Source: Streptomyces luteolifulvus (GTDB lineage: Bacteria > Actinomycetota > Actinomycetes > Streptomycetales > Streptomycetaceae). From it: 64,000 nucleotides of DNA. Position numbers and translations under genes: made by a program. Below the pieces are notes generated by a model. That model was not told the DNA's origin and did not search any database. It worked only from the letters and a program-made list of their open reading frames with translations. Positions 31,622 to 41,028 of the stretch are shown here, one piece after another. The stretch is from contig NZ_VZRB01000016.1 of the NCBI RefSeq assembly GCF_008806595.1, positions 62,001-126,000 of the forward strand. The letters are read 5' to 3'. The number at the start of each line of letters is the position of its first letter. Positions within the stretch are counted from its first letter, which is position 1.

Positions 31622-34600
31622 GTGCGCCTGACTCTGACCGTCGTCGATCCGTTCGGCGGGGGCACCGCCGACGTCGTACTCGATGCCGATCCTGAGTCCA
31701 CCGTGGGGGACATCGCGCAGGAGCTGGCCAAGCAGGTCGGGGCCACCGGCGCCCAGGTCATCCCGCTCGGACACCATCACCAGCTTCCCGCCAACAACGC
31801 TCCGCTGGTCTATGTGGACGGGTATGCCGTCGATCCCTCCGCCACCGTCGTGGGGTCACCGCTGAGGGACGGGGCCGTCGTCAGTCTCCAGGATCCCGCC
31901 GGATGTCTGCCCGGCGAGCCCACCGGGCTCGTCGAACTGCGCGTCGTCGGCGGGCCCCTGGCGGGCTTCGTGCACCGGCTGGGGGTCGGGCGCTACGACA
32001 TCGGCAGCGGGGCGGCGTCGTACGTCCGTATCGACGATCCCGAAGTCGGCGCCCGCGCCCTGACCTTGTCAGTTGCAACCGATGGCACCTGCCAAGTCGC
32101 CGTGCACGGCGACGAGAAGGACAAGGAGGCCATCACCCTCGACGGGGCGCCCGTCGACGGGGACGAGTGGCCCCTCGGCGGGCAGATCGCCGTCGGCAAC
32201 TCCCTTCTGGAGCTTGCCCGTTACACCCCGCCCAACGCCGCCCTCAAGTGGTCCGACGACGGCATGGCCCTCGACTACAACCGGCCCCCGAGGCTGCGGC
32301 CGCCGGAGCGGCAGACCACGTTCCGGCTGCCCTCCCCGCCCCGGGAGTACGAGGCCCGGCCGCTGCCCTGGCTGATGGCGCTGACGCCGCTCGTCGGTGC
32401 CGTCGTGGCGGTGGTGATCTTTCAGCGCTGGTACTACCTGATCATGGCGGGTCTGAGCCCGATCCTGCTCTTCGCCAACTACTTCAACGACAAGAAGCAC
32501 GGGCGCAAGTCCCATGCCAAGCAGGTCAAGGAGTACGAGGAGCAGAAGGAGCGGATCGAGAAGGACGCCCAGGACGCCCTCGTCGCCGAACGGAACGACC
32601 GGCGGCACGCCGTTCCCGATCCGGCGAGCGTTCTCTCTCTCGGAACGGGCCCGCGGACCCGGCTGTGGGAACGGCGGCGTACCGACCGCGACCACCTCCT
32701 CCTGCGCGTCGGCACCGGGCAACTGCCGTCCGAGGTCGTCCTCGACGATCCCGAGCAGGACGACCACCGACGCCAGGTCACCTGGAAGATCGAGGACGCC
32801 CCCGTCGCCCTGTCCCTGCGCGGACTCGGTGTCATCGGCATGGCCGGCCCGGGCGATTCGGCGCGGGCGATGGGGCGTTGGGCCGTGGGGCAGACCGCCG
32901 CCCTGCACAGCCCGATGGACGTGCAGTTCTACCTGCTCAGCGAGAACAGCGCGCAGGTGAGCTGGGACTGGATGCGCTGGCTGCCGCACGCCAAGCCCGG
33001 CAGCGGTCAGGACGTCAACATTCTCATCGGCACCGACGCCGAGACCGTCGGCGCCCGCATCGGCGAGCTGACCCAGATTCTCGACGCACGCAAGAAGGCG
33101 GCCGAGCAGAACCGCGGGCAGGGCACGTCGTTCAGCGACCCGGACATCGTCGTCGTATGGGACGGGTCGCGGCGGCTTCGGTCCCTGGCGGGTGCCGTAC
33201 GGCTGCTGCGCGAAGGCCCCTCGGTCTCCATGTACGCCATCTGCCTCGACGCCGAGGAACGGTTCCTGCCCGGCGAATGCCAGGCGTTCGTCGTCGCCGA
33301 GCCGAGGGCCGAGGAGTACGACGCCCAGGCCTCCTCCGTCGCCCAGCCGCAGCAGGCCGTCGGCGGTTTTCCCTCCTTCCAGGCCTGGCACACGGGGGGC
33401 AGTGAGCCCGAACAGCGCCAGCAGACCGAGAAGTTGCGGCTGCGTGTCGAGGAGGCGGGCGCCGAGCGCATCAAGGAGGTGCGGCCCGACTTCGTGTCCC
33501 CCGCCTGGTGCCTGCGGCTCGCCCGTTCGCTCTCCGCGCTCCGCGACATCAGCGGCGAGACCGAGGACTCCGCGCTCCCGGCCGCGAGCCGTCTCCTCGA
33601 CGTCCTGCAGCTGGAGCCGCCGACGGGCGACGCGATCGTGGCGCGCTGGCGGATGGGCGGGCAGTCGACGATGGCGGTCATCGGTGAGTCCTACGACGGC
33701 CCGTTCGGCATCGACATGCGCAAGGACGGCCCGCACGGTCTGATCGCCGGTACGACCGGTTCGGGTAAGTCGGAGCTGCTGCAGACGATCGTCGCGGCGC
33801 TGGCGGTGGCCAACACGCCGGAGAACATGACCTTCGTCCTCGTCGACTACAAGGGTGGTTCGGCGTTCAAGGACTGTGTCAAACTCCCGCACACCGTGGG
33901 CATGGTGACCGACCTGGACGCCCATCTCGTCGAGCGTGCCCTCGAATCGCTCGGCGCGGAGCTGAAGCGGCGCGAGCACATCCTCGCGGCCGCCGACGCC
34001 AAGGACATCGAGGACTACCAGGATCTGGTGCGCCGGGACCCGTCCCACGCTCCCGTGCCCCGGCTCCTCATCGTCATCGACGAGTTCGCGTCCATGGTCC
34101 GTGACCTGCCGGACTTCGTCACCGGTCTGGTCAACATCGCCCAGCGAGGCCGTTCGCTCGGTATCCACCTCCTGCTGGCCACCCAGCGGCCGAGCGGTGT
34201 CGTGTCCCCCGAGATCCGCGCCAACACCAACCTGCGTATCGCGCTGCGCGTGACGGACGGCGGCGAGTCCAGCGATGTGATCGACTCGCCCGAGGCCGGC
34301 CATATCTCCAAGAGCACGCCGGGCCGGGCGTACGTCCGCCTCGGCCATGCCTCCCTCGTGCCCTTCCAGTCCGGCCGCGTCGGTGGCCGTCGGCCCGGGG
34401 CGGCCGATCCGCAGGTCCTCATGCCCTGGGTGGGCGCGCTGTCCTGGGAGGACCTGGGGCGGGCGGCGCTGGTCAAGCCGAAGGCCGAGGCACGCGAGGA
34501 GGAGGAGATCACCGACCTCAAGGTCCTCGTCGACGCGGTGCTCGAGGCCAACCAGGAGCTCGGTATCCCGGCCCAGCACAGCCCGTGGCTGCCCGCGCTG

Positions 34601-36181
34601 GCCGAGACGCTGCTGCTCGACGAGATCGAGATGCCCGCCGTCGCGCAGGGGCCGGGGAAGCTGCCGCCGGCGCCGTACGGTGTCGAGGACCTGCCTGCCG
34701 ACCAGGCCCGCCGCCCGGTCGTGGTGGACTTCTCGACCTTCGGTCATTTGATGATCGGCGGTGCGCCGCGCAGCGGCCGCTCGCAGATCCTGCGCACCCT
34801 CGCGGGCTCCCTCGCCCGCACCCATTCCACCGCCGACGTCCATCTGTACGGCATCGACTGCGGCAACGGCGCGCTGAACGCGCTGACCCGGCTGCCGCAC
34901 TGCGGCGCGGTCGTCGGCCGTAACCAGACCGAACGCGTGATCCGGCTCGTCAACCGGCTCAAGGGCGAACTCTCCCGCCGTCAGGACCTGTTGGCGGAGA
35001 AGGGCTACGCCGACATCGGCGAGCAGCGGGCCGCCGCCCCCGAGGACGAGCGGCTGCCGCACATCGTGGTGCTGCTCGACCGCTGGGAGGGCTGGGTGCC
35101 GACGCTCGGTGAGGTCGACCACGGTGCGCTGACCGACGAGCTGACCACGATGATGCGCGAGGGCGCGAGCGTCGGCGTCCATCTGGTGCTGACCGGTGAC
35201 CGCACGCTGCTGGTGGGCCGTATCGCGACCCTGACGGAGGACAAGTACGGTCTGCGGCTGGCCGACCGCAGCGACTTCTCCACGCTCGGCATCCCCGCGC
35301 GCAAGGTGCCGGAGGAGATCCCGCCGGGCCGCGGCTACCGCAACGAGTCCGGTACGGAGACACAGTTCGCGCTGCTCTCCGAGGACACCACCGGGCAGGG
35401 GCAGGCCGCGGCGCTGTCCGCGATCGGCGAGGCCGCAACCGCGCGCGATGCCGGTGTGGCCCGCTCCCGGCGCCCGTTCCGGGTGGACAGTCTGCCGAGC
35501 CGGATCTCCTTCGGCGAGGCCTGGGAGATGCGCGACCCGGAGGCGTCCGGCTCCCGGCTGTGGGCGCTGGCAGGTATCGGCGGCGACGAGATCGTCGGCT
35601 TCGGCCCCGATCTGTCGGCGGGCGTCCCGACGTTCGTCATCGCGGGTCCGGCCAAGTCGGGACGCTCCACGGTCCTGATGAACTTCGCCCGGTCGTTCCT
35701 GAACCAGGGGATACGCCTGGTCGTCGCGGCCCCCCGCCAGTCACCGCTCCGCCAGCTCGACGGCACGGACGGCGTGCTGAAGGTCTTCACCGGCGACGAC
35801 ATCGACGAGGACGACTTCGAGGAGCTCATCGACCAGGCGTCCCTGGAGGAGCCGATCGCCGTCCTCGTCGACGACGGCGAGATCCTCGAGGACTGCGACG
35901 CCGAGAGCCAGATGAAGCGGATCGTCTCGCGCGGCGCGGAGCGGGGCCTTGCCCTGGTCATCGCCGGTGACGAGGAGGACGTCTGCAGCGGCTTCTCCGG
36001 CTGGCAGGTCGACGCCAAGAAGGGCCGCCGGGGCATCCTGCTCTCCCCGCAGGAGTCGTCGAGCGGCGACCTCATCGGCGTACGGCTGTCGCGGAGCATG
36101 GTCGGCGGACAGGTCGCGCCGGGCAAGGGCATGCTGCACCTGGGCGACGGCGAGCTGCGTACGGTCGTCGTTCCCGGGTGA
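31622..36181 (+). CDS. EssC/EccC-type type VII secretion ATPase (FtsK/SpoIIIE family)
   Basis: 1519 residues from the GTG at 31622, preceded by ggggagga at good spacing; an ATG at 31607 is possible. Residues 1-85 form a beta-grasp/YukD-like or degenerate FHA region, and about 95-190 are FHA-like (GVGRYDIGSG). Two membrane helices lie near 245-285. Three FtsK-type ATPase domains follow. D1 has intact GTTGSGKSE near residue 709 and Walker B LLIVIDEF. D2 (GAPRSGRSQ, about 1046) and D3 (GPAKSGRST, about 1340) have Arg in place of the Walker A Lys. The layout resembles firmicute EssC. It is the motor for WXG100 export, but no other core secretion gene is nearby. Confidence 0.9.
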   Translation: MRLTLTVVDPFGGGTADVVLDADPESTVGDIAQELAKQVGATGAQVIPLGHHHQLPANNAPLVYVDGYAVDPSATVVGSPLRDGAVVSLQDPAGCLPGEPTGLVELRVVGGPLAGFVHRLGVGRYDIGSGAASYVRIDDPEVGARALTLSVATDGTCQVAVHGDEKDKEAITLDGAPVDGDEWPLGGQIAVGNSLLELARYTPPNAALKWSDDGMALDYNRPPRLRPPERQTTFRLPSPPREYEARPLPWLMALTPLVGAVVAVVIFQRWYYLIMAGLSPILLFANYFNDKKHGRKSHAKQVKEYEEQKERIEKDAQDALVAERNDRRHAVPDPASVLSLGTGPRTRLWERRRTDRDHLLLRVGTGQLPSEVVLDDPEQDDHRRQVTWKIEDAPVALSLRGLGVIGMAGPGDSARAMGRWAVGQTAALHSPMDVQFYLLSENSAQVSWDWMRWLPHAKPGSGQDVNILIGTDAETVGARIGELTQILDARKKAAEQNRGQGTSFSDPDIVVVWDGSRRLRSLAGAVRLLREGPSVSMYAICLDAEERFLPGECQAFVVAEPRAEEYDAQASSVAQPQQAVGGFPSFQAWHTGGSEPEQRQQTEKLRLRVEEAGAERIKEVRPDFVSPAWCLRLARSLSALRDISGETEDSALPAASRLLDVLQLEPPTGDAIVARWRMGGQSTMAVIGESYDGPFGIDMRKDGPHGLIAGTTGSGKSELLQTIVAALAVANTPENMTFVLVDYKGGSAFKDCVKLPHTVGMVTDLDAHLVERALESLGAELKRREHILAAADAKDIEDYQDLVRRDPSHAPVPRLLIVIDEFASMVRDLPDFVTGLVNIAQRGRSLGIHLLLATQRPSGVVSPEIRANTNLRIALRVTDGGESSDVIDSPEAGHISKSTPGRAYVRLGHASLVPFQSGRVGGRRPGAADPQVLMPWVGALSWEDLGRAALVKPKAEAREEEEITDLKVLVDAVLEANQELGIPAQHSPWLPALAETLLLDEIEMPAVAQGPGKLPPAPYGVEDLPADQARRPVVVDFSTFGHLMIGGAPRSGRSQILRTLAGSLARTHSTADVHLYGIDCGNGALNALTRLPHCGAVVGRNQTERVIRLVNRLKGELSRRQDLLAEKGYADIGEQRAAAPEDERLPHIVVLLDRWEGWVPTLGEVDHGALTDELTTMMREGASVGVHLVLTGDRTLLVGRIATLTEDKYGLRLADRSDFSTLGIPARKVPEEIPPGRGYRNESGTETQFALLSEDTTGQGQAAALSAIGEAATARDAGVARSRRPFRVDSLPSRISFGEAWEMRDPEASGSRLWALAGIGGDEIVGFGPDLSAGVPTFVIAGPAKSGRSTVLMNFARSFLNQGIRLVVAAPRQSPLRQLDGTDGVLKVFTGDDIDEDDFEELIDQASLEEPIAVLVDDGEILEDCDAESQMKRIVSRGAERGLALVIAGDEEDVCSGFSGWQVDAKKGRRGILLSPQESSSGDLIGVRLSRSMVGGQVAPGKGMLHLGDGELRTVVVPG

Positions 36182-36235
36182 GCCGGGGGAGCGGGAGCAT
36201 GGGCGGGGGATCGGCCCGGCCGAGGCGGCGATAGG

Positions 36236-36507
36236 CGTCGGGACCTTCGCTGCGCCACGAGCAGGCTCGGGGCGACCGGCGGCCCCGGCGCGGCGGCGGC
36301 CTGAATGGCTTCGACGAGGGTGCCCCGTGCTGGGTCCATGTGCAGTACCCGTACGTCTGGGCCGCCGGGCTCGCCGGCACGCTCGCGGGAGCGGCGCTGG
36401 TCCTTCCCTGGCTGCTGCGTCTCAAGAGGCGGGCGCGGCCCGCTACTCGACCCTCGACATCCGCGCTTCGGGATTCCCCTCCGCCGCACTCTCCGACTGG
36501 TACGTGA
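36236..36507 (+). pseudogene. Remnant of a small membrane protein gene
   Basis: One plus-strand frame reads GFDEGAPCWVHVQYPYVWAA followed by a good membrane helix (LAGTLAGAALVLPWLLRL) and a basic tail, ending at the TGA at 36505-36507. No ATG, GTG or TTG precedes it after the in-frame stop near 36233. The 3' end overlaps the convergent kinase gene. It is most simply a decayed gene. Confidence 0.3.
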
Positions 36508-38188
36508 GGTCGTCGCCCTCGGGTGTGAGGCGGACCGTGTGGGCCGCCGGGTTGCAGCCGTCGTGGTTGGTCTTCGCGCCCACCGATGTCGCGATGAGCT
36601 GTGTCTTCGTCACCTTCTTCAGGGTGAGTACGTCGTCGCAGACCCCGCCGAGGATGTCCGTCTGGCGCAGCTTGCCCAACTCCTCGCCCACCGCCGCCCG
36701 GTGCACCGTCAGCCGGAACGTGCCCATGGGGACGGTGCCGTCGAGGCCGCTGCCCTGGCCCTCCCAGGTGCCGAGGTAGCGGGCGGGGACCTTCGCCGGC
36801 AGGTCCGCGGCCTCGCTCGACGTCTGGGAAGGAGGGGAGGGAGAGGTGGAGGGGGCGGAGTCGGCGTTGGAACCGCCCGTGTCGTCGGCGCCGATGCCCG
36901 GCAGCAGGTCGAACACGAACACCGAACCGACGGTCACCGCGGCCAGCGCGCCCGCGACCGCGAGGGCCACGGTGCAGCTCAGCCTGCGGCCGCGGCCGCC
37001 GTCCCCGGGTACGGAGGTCGCCGCCACGCTCACGGCGACCTTGCCGGGCGTCCGCTCGTCGAAGGGGGGTGCGGTGGCATCGGGCCGCCGCGGCTCGTCG
37101 CGCGGTTCGGGGAGGAGAGGGGAGCCGGAAGGCGCGGGCGTGGAAGCGGGCATGACCGGCGGCGGTCCGAACGCGCCGCCACCCTCGCCCACCGCGAACT
37201 CCCGAGCCCCGGCGTCCCCGCGCACCGCGCCCTCCCCCACCGAAGGACTGCTGAACCCCACCGGCCCCGACGCCACTTGCCCCGCCGACCCCGCCGCCTC
37301 CAGGTTCAGCAGCTGTACGGCCGCCCGGCTGACCTGCTCGACCAGCGGGCCCGGCAGCCAGCCACCCGTGACCAGGCGTGCCGCGCCCTCGGGAGCGAGC
37401 CGTCCGGCCACCTCGGCGGGGGTGGGCCGCCCGCCCGGTTCCTTGGTCAGGCACGCCTCCACCAGGTCCCGCAACGCACCGCTCAGGGCGCCGAGTTCGG
37501 GCTGTTCGTGGACGACCTTGTAGAGCAGCGCGGCCGAGGAGTCACCGGGGAACGGGGACTCGCCGGTCGCCGCGTACGCGAGGACCGCGCCCAGCGAGAA
37601 GACGTCCGCCGCGGGCGTCGCGCCCTTGCCGAGGATCTGCTCGGGGGCCATGTAGCCGGGGGAGCCTATGGAGACGCCGGTGGAGGTCAGGGACGCCGTG
37701 CCGTCCGTGGCGCGGGCGATGCCGAAGTCGATGAGCAGCGGTCCGTCGAGGGTGAGCAGCACGTTGGACGGCTTCACGTCCCGGTGCACCAGGCCCAGTT
37801 CGTGCACCGCCGCCAGCGCTTCCGCGAGGCCCGCGCCCAGCGCCCGTACCGTGGCGGGCGGCAGCGGGCCGCCGTCGGTGACCGCCGTGGTGAGGGAGGG
37901 GCCGGCCGCGTAGGCCGTGGCGACCCAGGGGATCGACGCCTCCGGGTCCGCGTCCAGGACGGGTGCCGTCCAGGCGCCGCCGACCCGCCGCGCGGCCTCG
38001 ACCTCGCGCCGGAAACGGGCGCGGAACTCCTCGTCGAGCGCGAAGTGCGGATGCACGATCTTGACGGCCACCGTGCGGCCGCCGGCGCTGCGGCCGAGGT
38101 AGACGCGGCCCATTCCGCCGGAGCCGAGCCGGCCGAGCAGCCGGTAGGGCCCCACGACGCTGGGCTCGTCGACTCCGAGCGGCTGCAT
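36443..38188 (-). CDS. Transmembrane Ser/Thr protein kinase (PknB-type)
   Basis: 581 residues from the ATG at 38188 (gggagg upstream). The kinase domain covers residues 1-265: glycine loop LGSGGMGRVYLG, lysine in TVAVKIVHPH, catalytic loop HRDVKPSN near 133, metal-binding DFGIAR near 154, and APEQ. A Pro/Ala-rich juxtamembrane region leads to one membrane helix near 406-430. A Ser/Pro linker and an extracellular domain of about 120 residues follow, with two cysteines (GGVCDD, HDGCNP) and WEGQGSGLDGTVPMGTFRLT. The outer domain probably senses an envelope signal. It is convergent with the type VII ATPase, which it might regulate. Confidence 0.9.
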   Translation of the reverse strand: MQPLGVDEPSVVGPYRLLGRLGSGGMGRVYLGRSAGGRTVAVKIVHPHFALDEEFRARFRREVEAARRVGGAWTAPVLDADPEASIPWVATAYAAGPSLTTAVTDGGPLPPATVRALGAGLAEALAAVHELGLVHRDVKPSNVLLTLDGPLLIDFGIARATDGTASLTSTGVSIGSPGYMAPEQILGKGATPAADVFSLGAVLAYAATGESPFPGDSSAALLYKVVHEQPELGALSGALRDLVEACLTKEPGGRPTPAEVAGRLAPEGAARLVTGGWLPGPLVEQVSRAAVQLLNLEAAGSAGQVASGPVGFSSPSVGEGAVRGDAGAREFAVGEGGGAFGPPPVMPASTPAPSGSPLLPEPRDEPRRPDATAPPFDERTPGKVAVSVAATSVPGDGGRGRRLSCTVALAVAGALAAVTVGSVFVFDLLPGIGADDTGGSNADSAPSTSPSPPSQTSSEAADLPAKVPARYLGTWEGQGSGLDGTVPMGTFRLTVHRAAVGEELGKLRQTDILGGVCDDVLTLKKVTKTQLIATSVGAKTNHDGCNPAAHTVRLTPEGDDLTYQSESAAEGNPEARMSRVE

Positions 38189-38252
38189 GGCGTCACCCCT
38201 CCCCCGTAAGCACTCCCCGCACACCCCTACTGCTGCAGCGTAGTGCCCGCCC

Positions 38253-39101
38253 TCACGCCTCCAGCAGATCCACCTTCACATCCGCCGGAAACCCCGCCGT
38301 CGGCCCCACCCGCCGCGCGAACTCGGCCACCGCCTCCAACTGCGGGCCGCCGAAGCGGAAGTCGAGCGTCGTGAAGTAGCGCTCGAGGATCCGTTCGTCG
38401 AAGGCCTCCCAGCGGGCCGCCTGTTCGGCGACCTTCGCAACCTCCTCCAGGGAGAGATTGCGGGAGGCGAGGAAGGCCTCGTGCACCCGGCGGGTGATGA
38501 CCGGCTCGCGCTCCAGATAGTCGCGGCGGGCCGCCCATACCGCGAAGACGAAGGGCAGGCCGGTCCAGTCCTTCCAGAGCGCGCCGAGGTCGTGCACGGC
38601 GAGGCCGTAGCGCGGTCCGTCCAGCAGGTTGGCCCGCAGTGCCGCGTCACCGATCAGCACCGCCGCCTCCGCCTCCTGCATCATCAGGCTGAGGTCGGGC
38701 GGACAGGTGTAGTAATCGGGCTGGACGCCGTAGCGCTCGGCGAGCAGCAGCTGGGCGAGGCGGACGGAGGTGCGCGAGGTCGAGCCGAGGGCGACCCGGG
38801 CGCCGTCCAGCCGGTCCAGCGGGACCTGCGAGACGATCACGCAGGACATCACCGGGCCGTCGCAGCCGACCGCGATGTCGGGGAAGGCGACCAGGTCGTC
38901 CGCGTTCTTCAGGAACTCGACGAGGGTGATGGGCCCGATGTCGAGGTCTCCCTGCACCAGCTTCTCGCTGAGCTTCTCCGGGGTGTCCTTCGTGAGCTCG
39001 AAGTCGAGGAGCGTGCCGGTTCTCGCGAGCCCCCAGTACAGGGGCAGGCAGTTCAGGAACTGGATGTGGCCGACGCGCGGCCGGGTGCGAGAATTGTCCA
39101 C
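38253..39101 (-). CDS. mqnA: Chorismate dehydratase MqnA (futalosine menaquinone pathway)
   Basis: 282 residues, normal for MqnA. It opens RVGHIQFLNCLPLYWGL, the family signature, and continues with GDLDIGPITLVEFLKN, ALGSTSRTSVRLAQLLL and GLPFVFAVWAARRDYL in the periplasmic-binding-protein fold of MqnA/MqnD. It converts chorismate to 3-[(1-carboxyvinyl)oxy]benzoate, the first step of menaquinone synthesis via futalosine. It lies about 13 kb from mqnE and the late genes of the same pathway in this window. Divergent from the cold-shock gene. Confidence 0.93.
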   Translation of the reverse strand: MDNSRTRPRVGHIQFLNCLPLYWGLARTGTLLDFELTKDTPEKLSEKLVQGDLDIGPITLVEFLKNADDLVAFPDIAVGCDGPVMSCVIVSQVPLDRLDGARVALGSTSRTSVRLAQLLLAERYGVQPDYYTCPPDLSLMMQEAEAAVLIGDAALRANLLDGPRYGLAVHDLGALWKDWTGLPFVFAVWAARRDYLEREPVITRRVHEAFLASRNLSLEEVAKVAEQAARWEAFDERILERYFTTLDFRFGGPQLEAVAEFARRVGPTAGFPADVKVDLLEA

Positions 39102-39212
39102 ATCGCGAGGCTAGACCCTATGAGGTACGGTGCAGCCTTCAGGGTGGCGCGTCGCACCGTCAGCCGCGACACGGGGCATTCAAACGTCCGAGTGACGTGA
39201 TCTTGACCTCTA

Positions 39213-39240
39213 TTGCTTTCGGCTGCCCGCGTGCTAGGCT
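39213..39240 (+). promoter_or_regulatory. Candidate promoter of the cold-shock gene
   Basis: TTGCTT at 39213-39218 and TAGGCT at 39235-39240 are 16 bp apart, an acceptable vegetative promoter for Streptomyces. Transcription from here would give a 5' leader of about 150 nt before the start at 39400, as is usual for cold-shock genes. Confidence 0.4.
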
Positions 39241-39399
39241 CGCCGCAAGTTGCAGTTTGGTTTCCCTTGCAGTACAGAGCCTGCGGAGCATGTGACCGCG
39301 GGCTCTCGTCGTTTTCAGACGTATGCAGTTGTGCGGCATCTTGTTTTCACACTTGCAGGGTTCTGGAGCAGGGCAACCCTTTGGGCCCAAGGAGGGCTT

Positions 39400-39603
39400 A
39401 TGGCTACCGGAACCGTGAAGTGGTTCAACGCCGAAAAGGGCTTTGGCTTCATCGCCCAGGAAGGCGGCGGCCCCGACGTCTTCGTCCACTACTCCGCGAT
39501 CAACGCGAGCGGCTTCCGCTCGCTGGAGGAGAACCAGCAGGTCTCCTTCGACGTGACCCAGGGCCCGAAGGGCCCGCAGGCGGAGAACGTCACCCCCGTC
39601 TGA
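39400..39603 (+). CDS. CspA-family cold-shock protein
   Basis: 67 residues, the standard single cold-shock domain. RNP1 is KGFGFIAQ and RNP2 is VFVHYSAI. It binds single-stranded RNA/DNA and acts as an RNA chaperone in the cytoplasm. A very strong ribosome site (aaggaggg) precedes the ATG. The leader is unusually AT-rich for this genome (gttttcagacg, cttgttttcacac), consistent with post-transcriptional control. A strong terminator follows. Confidence 0.95.
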   Translation: MATGTVKWFNAEKGFGFIAQEGGGPDVFVHYSAINASGFRSLEENQQVSFDVTQGPKGPQAENVTPV

Positions 39604-39655
39604 TCATTCGGTCTCGGAGCCTGGTGCTTTGATCCGGAACAGATAGCAGTACCCA

Positions 39656-39688
39656 AGGAGCCCCGCGCCGTAAGGCAGCGGGGCTCCT
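39656..39688 (+). terminator. Intrinsic terminator after the cold-shock gene
   Basis: AGGAGCCCCGC and GCGGGGCTCCT form a perfect 11-bp stem around an 11-base loop, followed by gccttt. It also lies just past the convergent regulator gene and may stop both transcripts. Confidence 0.85.
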
Positions 39689-39706
39689 GCCTTTCCCGAA
39701 TGCCTC

Positions 39707-40279
39707 TCACATGTGCTGCATGATCAGCACGAACCTCGTCCCCGGCGCCAGCGCCTCGTATGCGTGCGGTACGTCCCCGCGGTACGCCATGTAGTCCCCG
39801 GCGCCCAGCTCCACCTGCTCGCCGAGCGGCCCGGCCTTCACCCGTCCGGCGCTGACCACGAGGTGTTCCACGGTCCCGGGAAGGTGCGGCTTCGAGTCGC
39901 GTACGGTGCCCGGCTCCACCCGGACGGAGTAAATATCGCGCCGAGCTCCGGGCGGGCTCGCCGAGAGCAGCGCGGCCGTGTAGCTCGAATGCTCGGAGTG
40001 AACCGCGGGTCCTTCACCCGCCCGGATCACCTGAACGGCCGGTGCCGGCGGTTCGACCAGTGTGCTGAACGGCACGCCGAGTGCCACGGCCAGCGCCCAG
40101 ACGGTCTCCATGCTCGGGTTGCCGCCGGCCGCCTCCAGCTGCGACAGCGTCGACTTCGCGATCCCGGCGCGTTTGGCCAGCTCGGACAGGGAGAGTCCGG
40201 CGCGGGTCCGTTCGCGGCGCAGGGACACGGCGATCCAGTCGAGGGGCAGACGGGCGGGCGGCACGGCGGCATCGGACAT
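39707..40279 (-). CDS. XRE-family regulator with C-terminal cupin domain
   Basis: 190 residues. The N-terminal helix-turn-helix covers residues 15-70 (RAGLSLSELAKRAGIAKSTLSQLE), and the cupin domain covers about 115-190 (GTVEHLVVSAGRV, then GDYMAYRGDVPHAYEAL). It is divergent from azlCD across a 68-bp gap. Such XRE-cupin proteins commonly control a neighbouring transporter, so it probably regulates azlCD in response to a small ligand bound by the cupin. Confidence 0.85.
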   Translation of the reverse strand: MSDAAVPPARLPLDWIAVSLRRERTRAGLSLSELAKRAGIAKSTLSQLEAAGGNPSMETVWALAVALGVPFSTLVEPPAPAVQVIRAGEGPAVHSEHSSYTAALLSASPPGARRDIYSVRVEPGTVRDSKPHLPGTVEHLVVSAGRVKAGPLGEQVELGAGDYMAYRGDVPHAYEALAPGTRFVLIMQHM

Positions 40280-40347
40280 GTCGTTCGCTCCAGAAGTACG
40301 ATCGTTCGCCTTGACGAACAGAGCCTCTGCTGTCCAGCATAGAGAAC

Positions 40348-41028
40348 ATGCGTACGACAGAGCGAACACCGAACCTGTCGCAGCTGGTCCGGGACGCCTC
40401 GCTTTTCTGGCTCGCGGGCGGGGTCGTGGGGGTCTCCTTCGGTGCGATCGCCGTCACCGGCGGGCTGCCGGTGTGGGTACCGGTGGTGATGTCGCTGGTG
40501 GTCTACGCGGGCTCCGCCCAGTTCAGCGCGGTCGGTGTCCTGCTGGCCGGGGGCGGCCCGGTCGCCGCGGCGGCCGCCGGACTGCTGCTCAACACCCGCA
40601 CGGCCGCCTTCAGCCTGGCCGTCGCCGACATCATCGGCCGGGGCCGGCTCGCCCGCTTCATGGGGGCGCACCTGGTGACCGACGAGACGGTGGCCTTCGC
40701 TCTCGCCCAGCCGGATCCGGTACGGCGGCGGGCGGCGTTCTGGGTCTCCGGGACCGGACTGTTCGTCATCTGGAACGCGGGCGTCCTGGCGGGGGCGCTC
40801 GCCGGGGACGCGCTCGGCGACACGGCGACGTACGGCCTCGACGCGGCCTTCCCCGCCGTACTCCTGGCACTGGTGCTGCCCGCCCTGCGCGAGGACACGC
40901 GGATACGGCGGGCGGCGCTGCTCGGCGCCGCCGCGGCACTGGCGGTCACCCCGGCCGTCCCGGCGGGCGTACCGGTGCTGCTCGCACTGACGGGACTCGT
41001 CCTGTACGGCCGCGGGGGCGCCGTATGA
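40348..41028 (+). CDS. azlC: AzlC-family branched-chain amino acid exporter subunit
   Basis: 226 residues. Motifs GVVGVSFGAIAVTGGLP and VYAGSAQFSAVGVLLAGG identify AzlC. About six hydrophobic helices are visible. With AzlD it forms a two-component exporter for branched-chain amino acids or analogues. It overlaps azlD by ATGA. Confidence 0.88.
   Translation: MRTTERTPNLSQLVRDASLFWLAGGVVGVSFGAIAVTGGLPVWVPVVMSLVVYAGSAQFSAVGVLLAGGGPVAAAAAGLLLNTRTAAFSLAVADIIGRGRLARFMGAHLVTDETVAFALAQPDPVRRRAAFWVSGTGLFVIWNAGVLAGALAGDALGDTATYGLDAAFPAVLLALVLPALREDTRIRRAALLGAAAALAVTPAVPAGVPVLLALTGLVLYGRGGAV

Noticed and set aside
32069..35182. Long minus-strand open frame opposite the EssC-type ATPase
   Set aside because: Antisense shadow. 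The plus strand carries FHA-like, membrane and three P-loop domains over the same bases.
36305..38209. Plus-strand open frame opposite the kinase
   Set aside because: Antisense of an unambiguous Ser/Thr kinase. The translation has no domains and is Arg/Gly/Ala-rich.
39203..39240. TTGACC at 39203 as the -35 of the cold-shock promoter
   Set aside because: Its distance to TAGGCT is 26 bp, too long for a vegetative promoter. TTGCTT at 39213 gives 16 bp.
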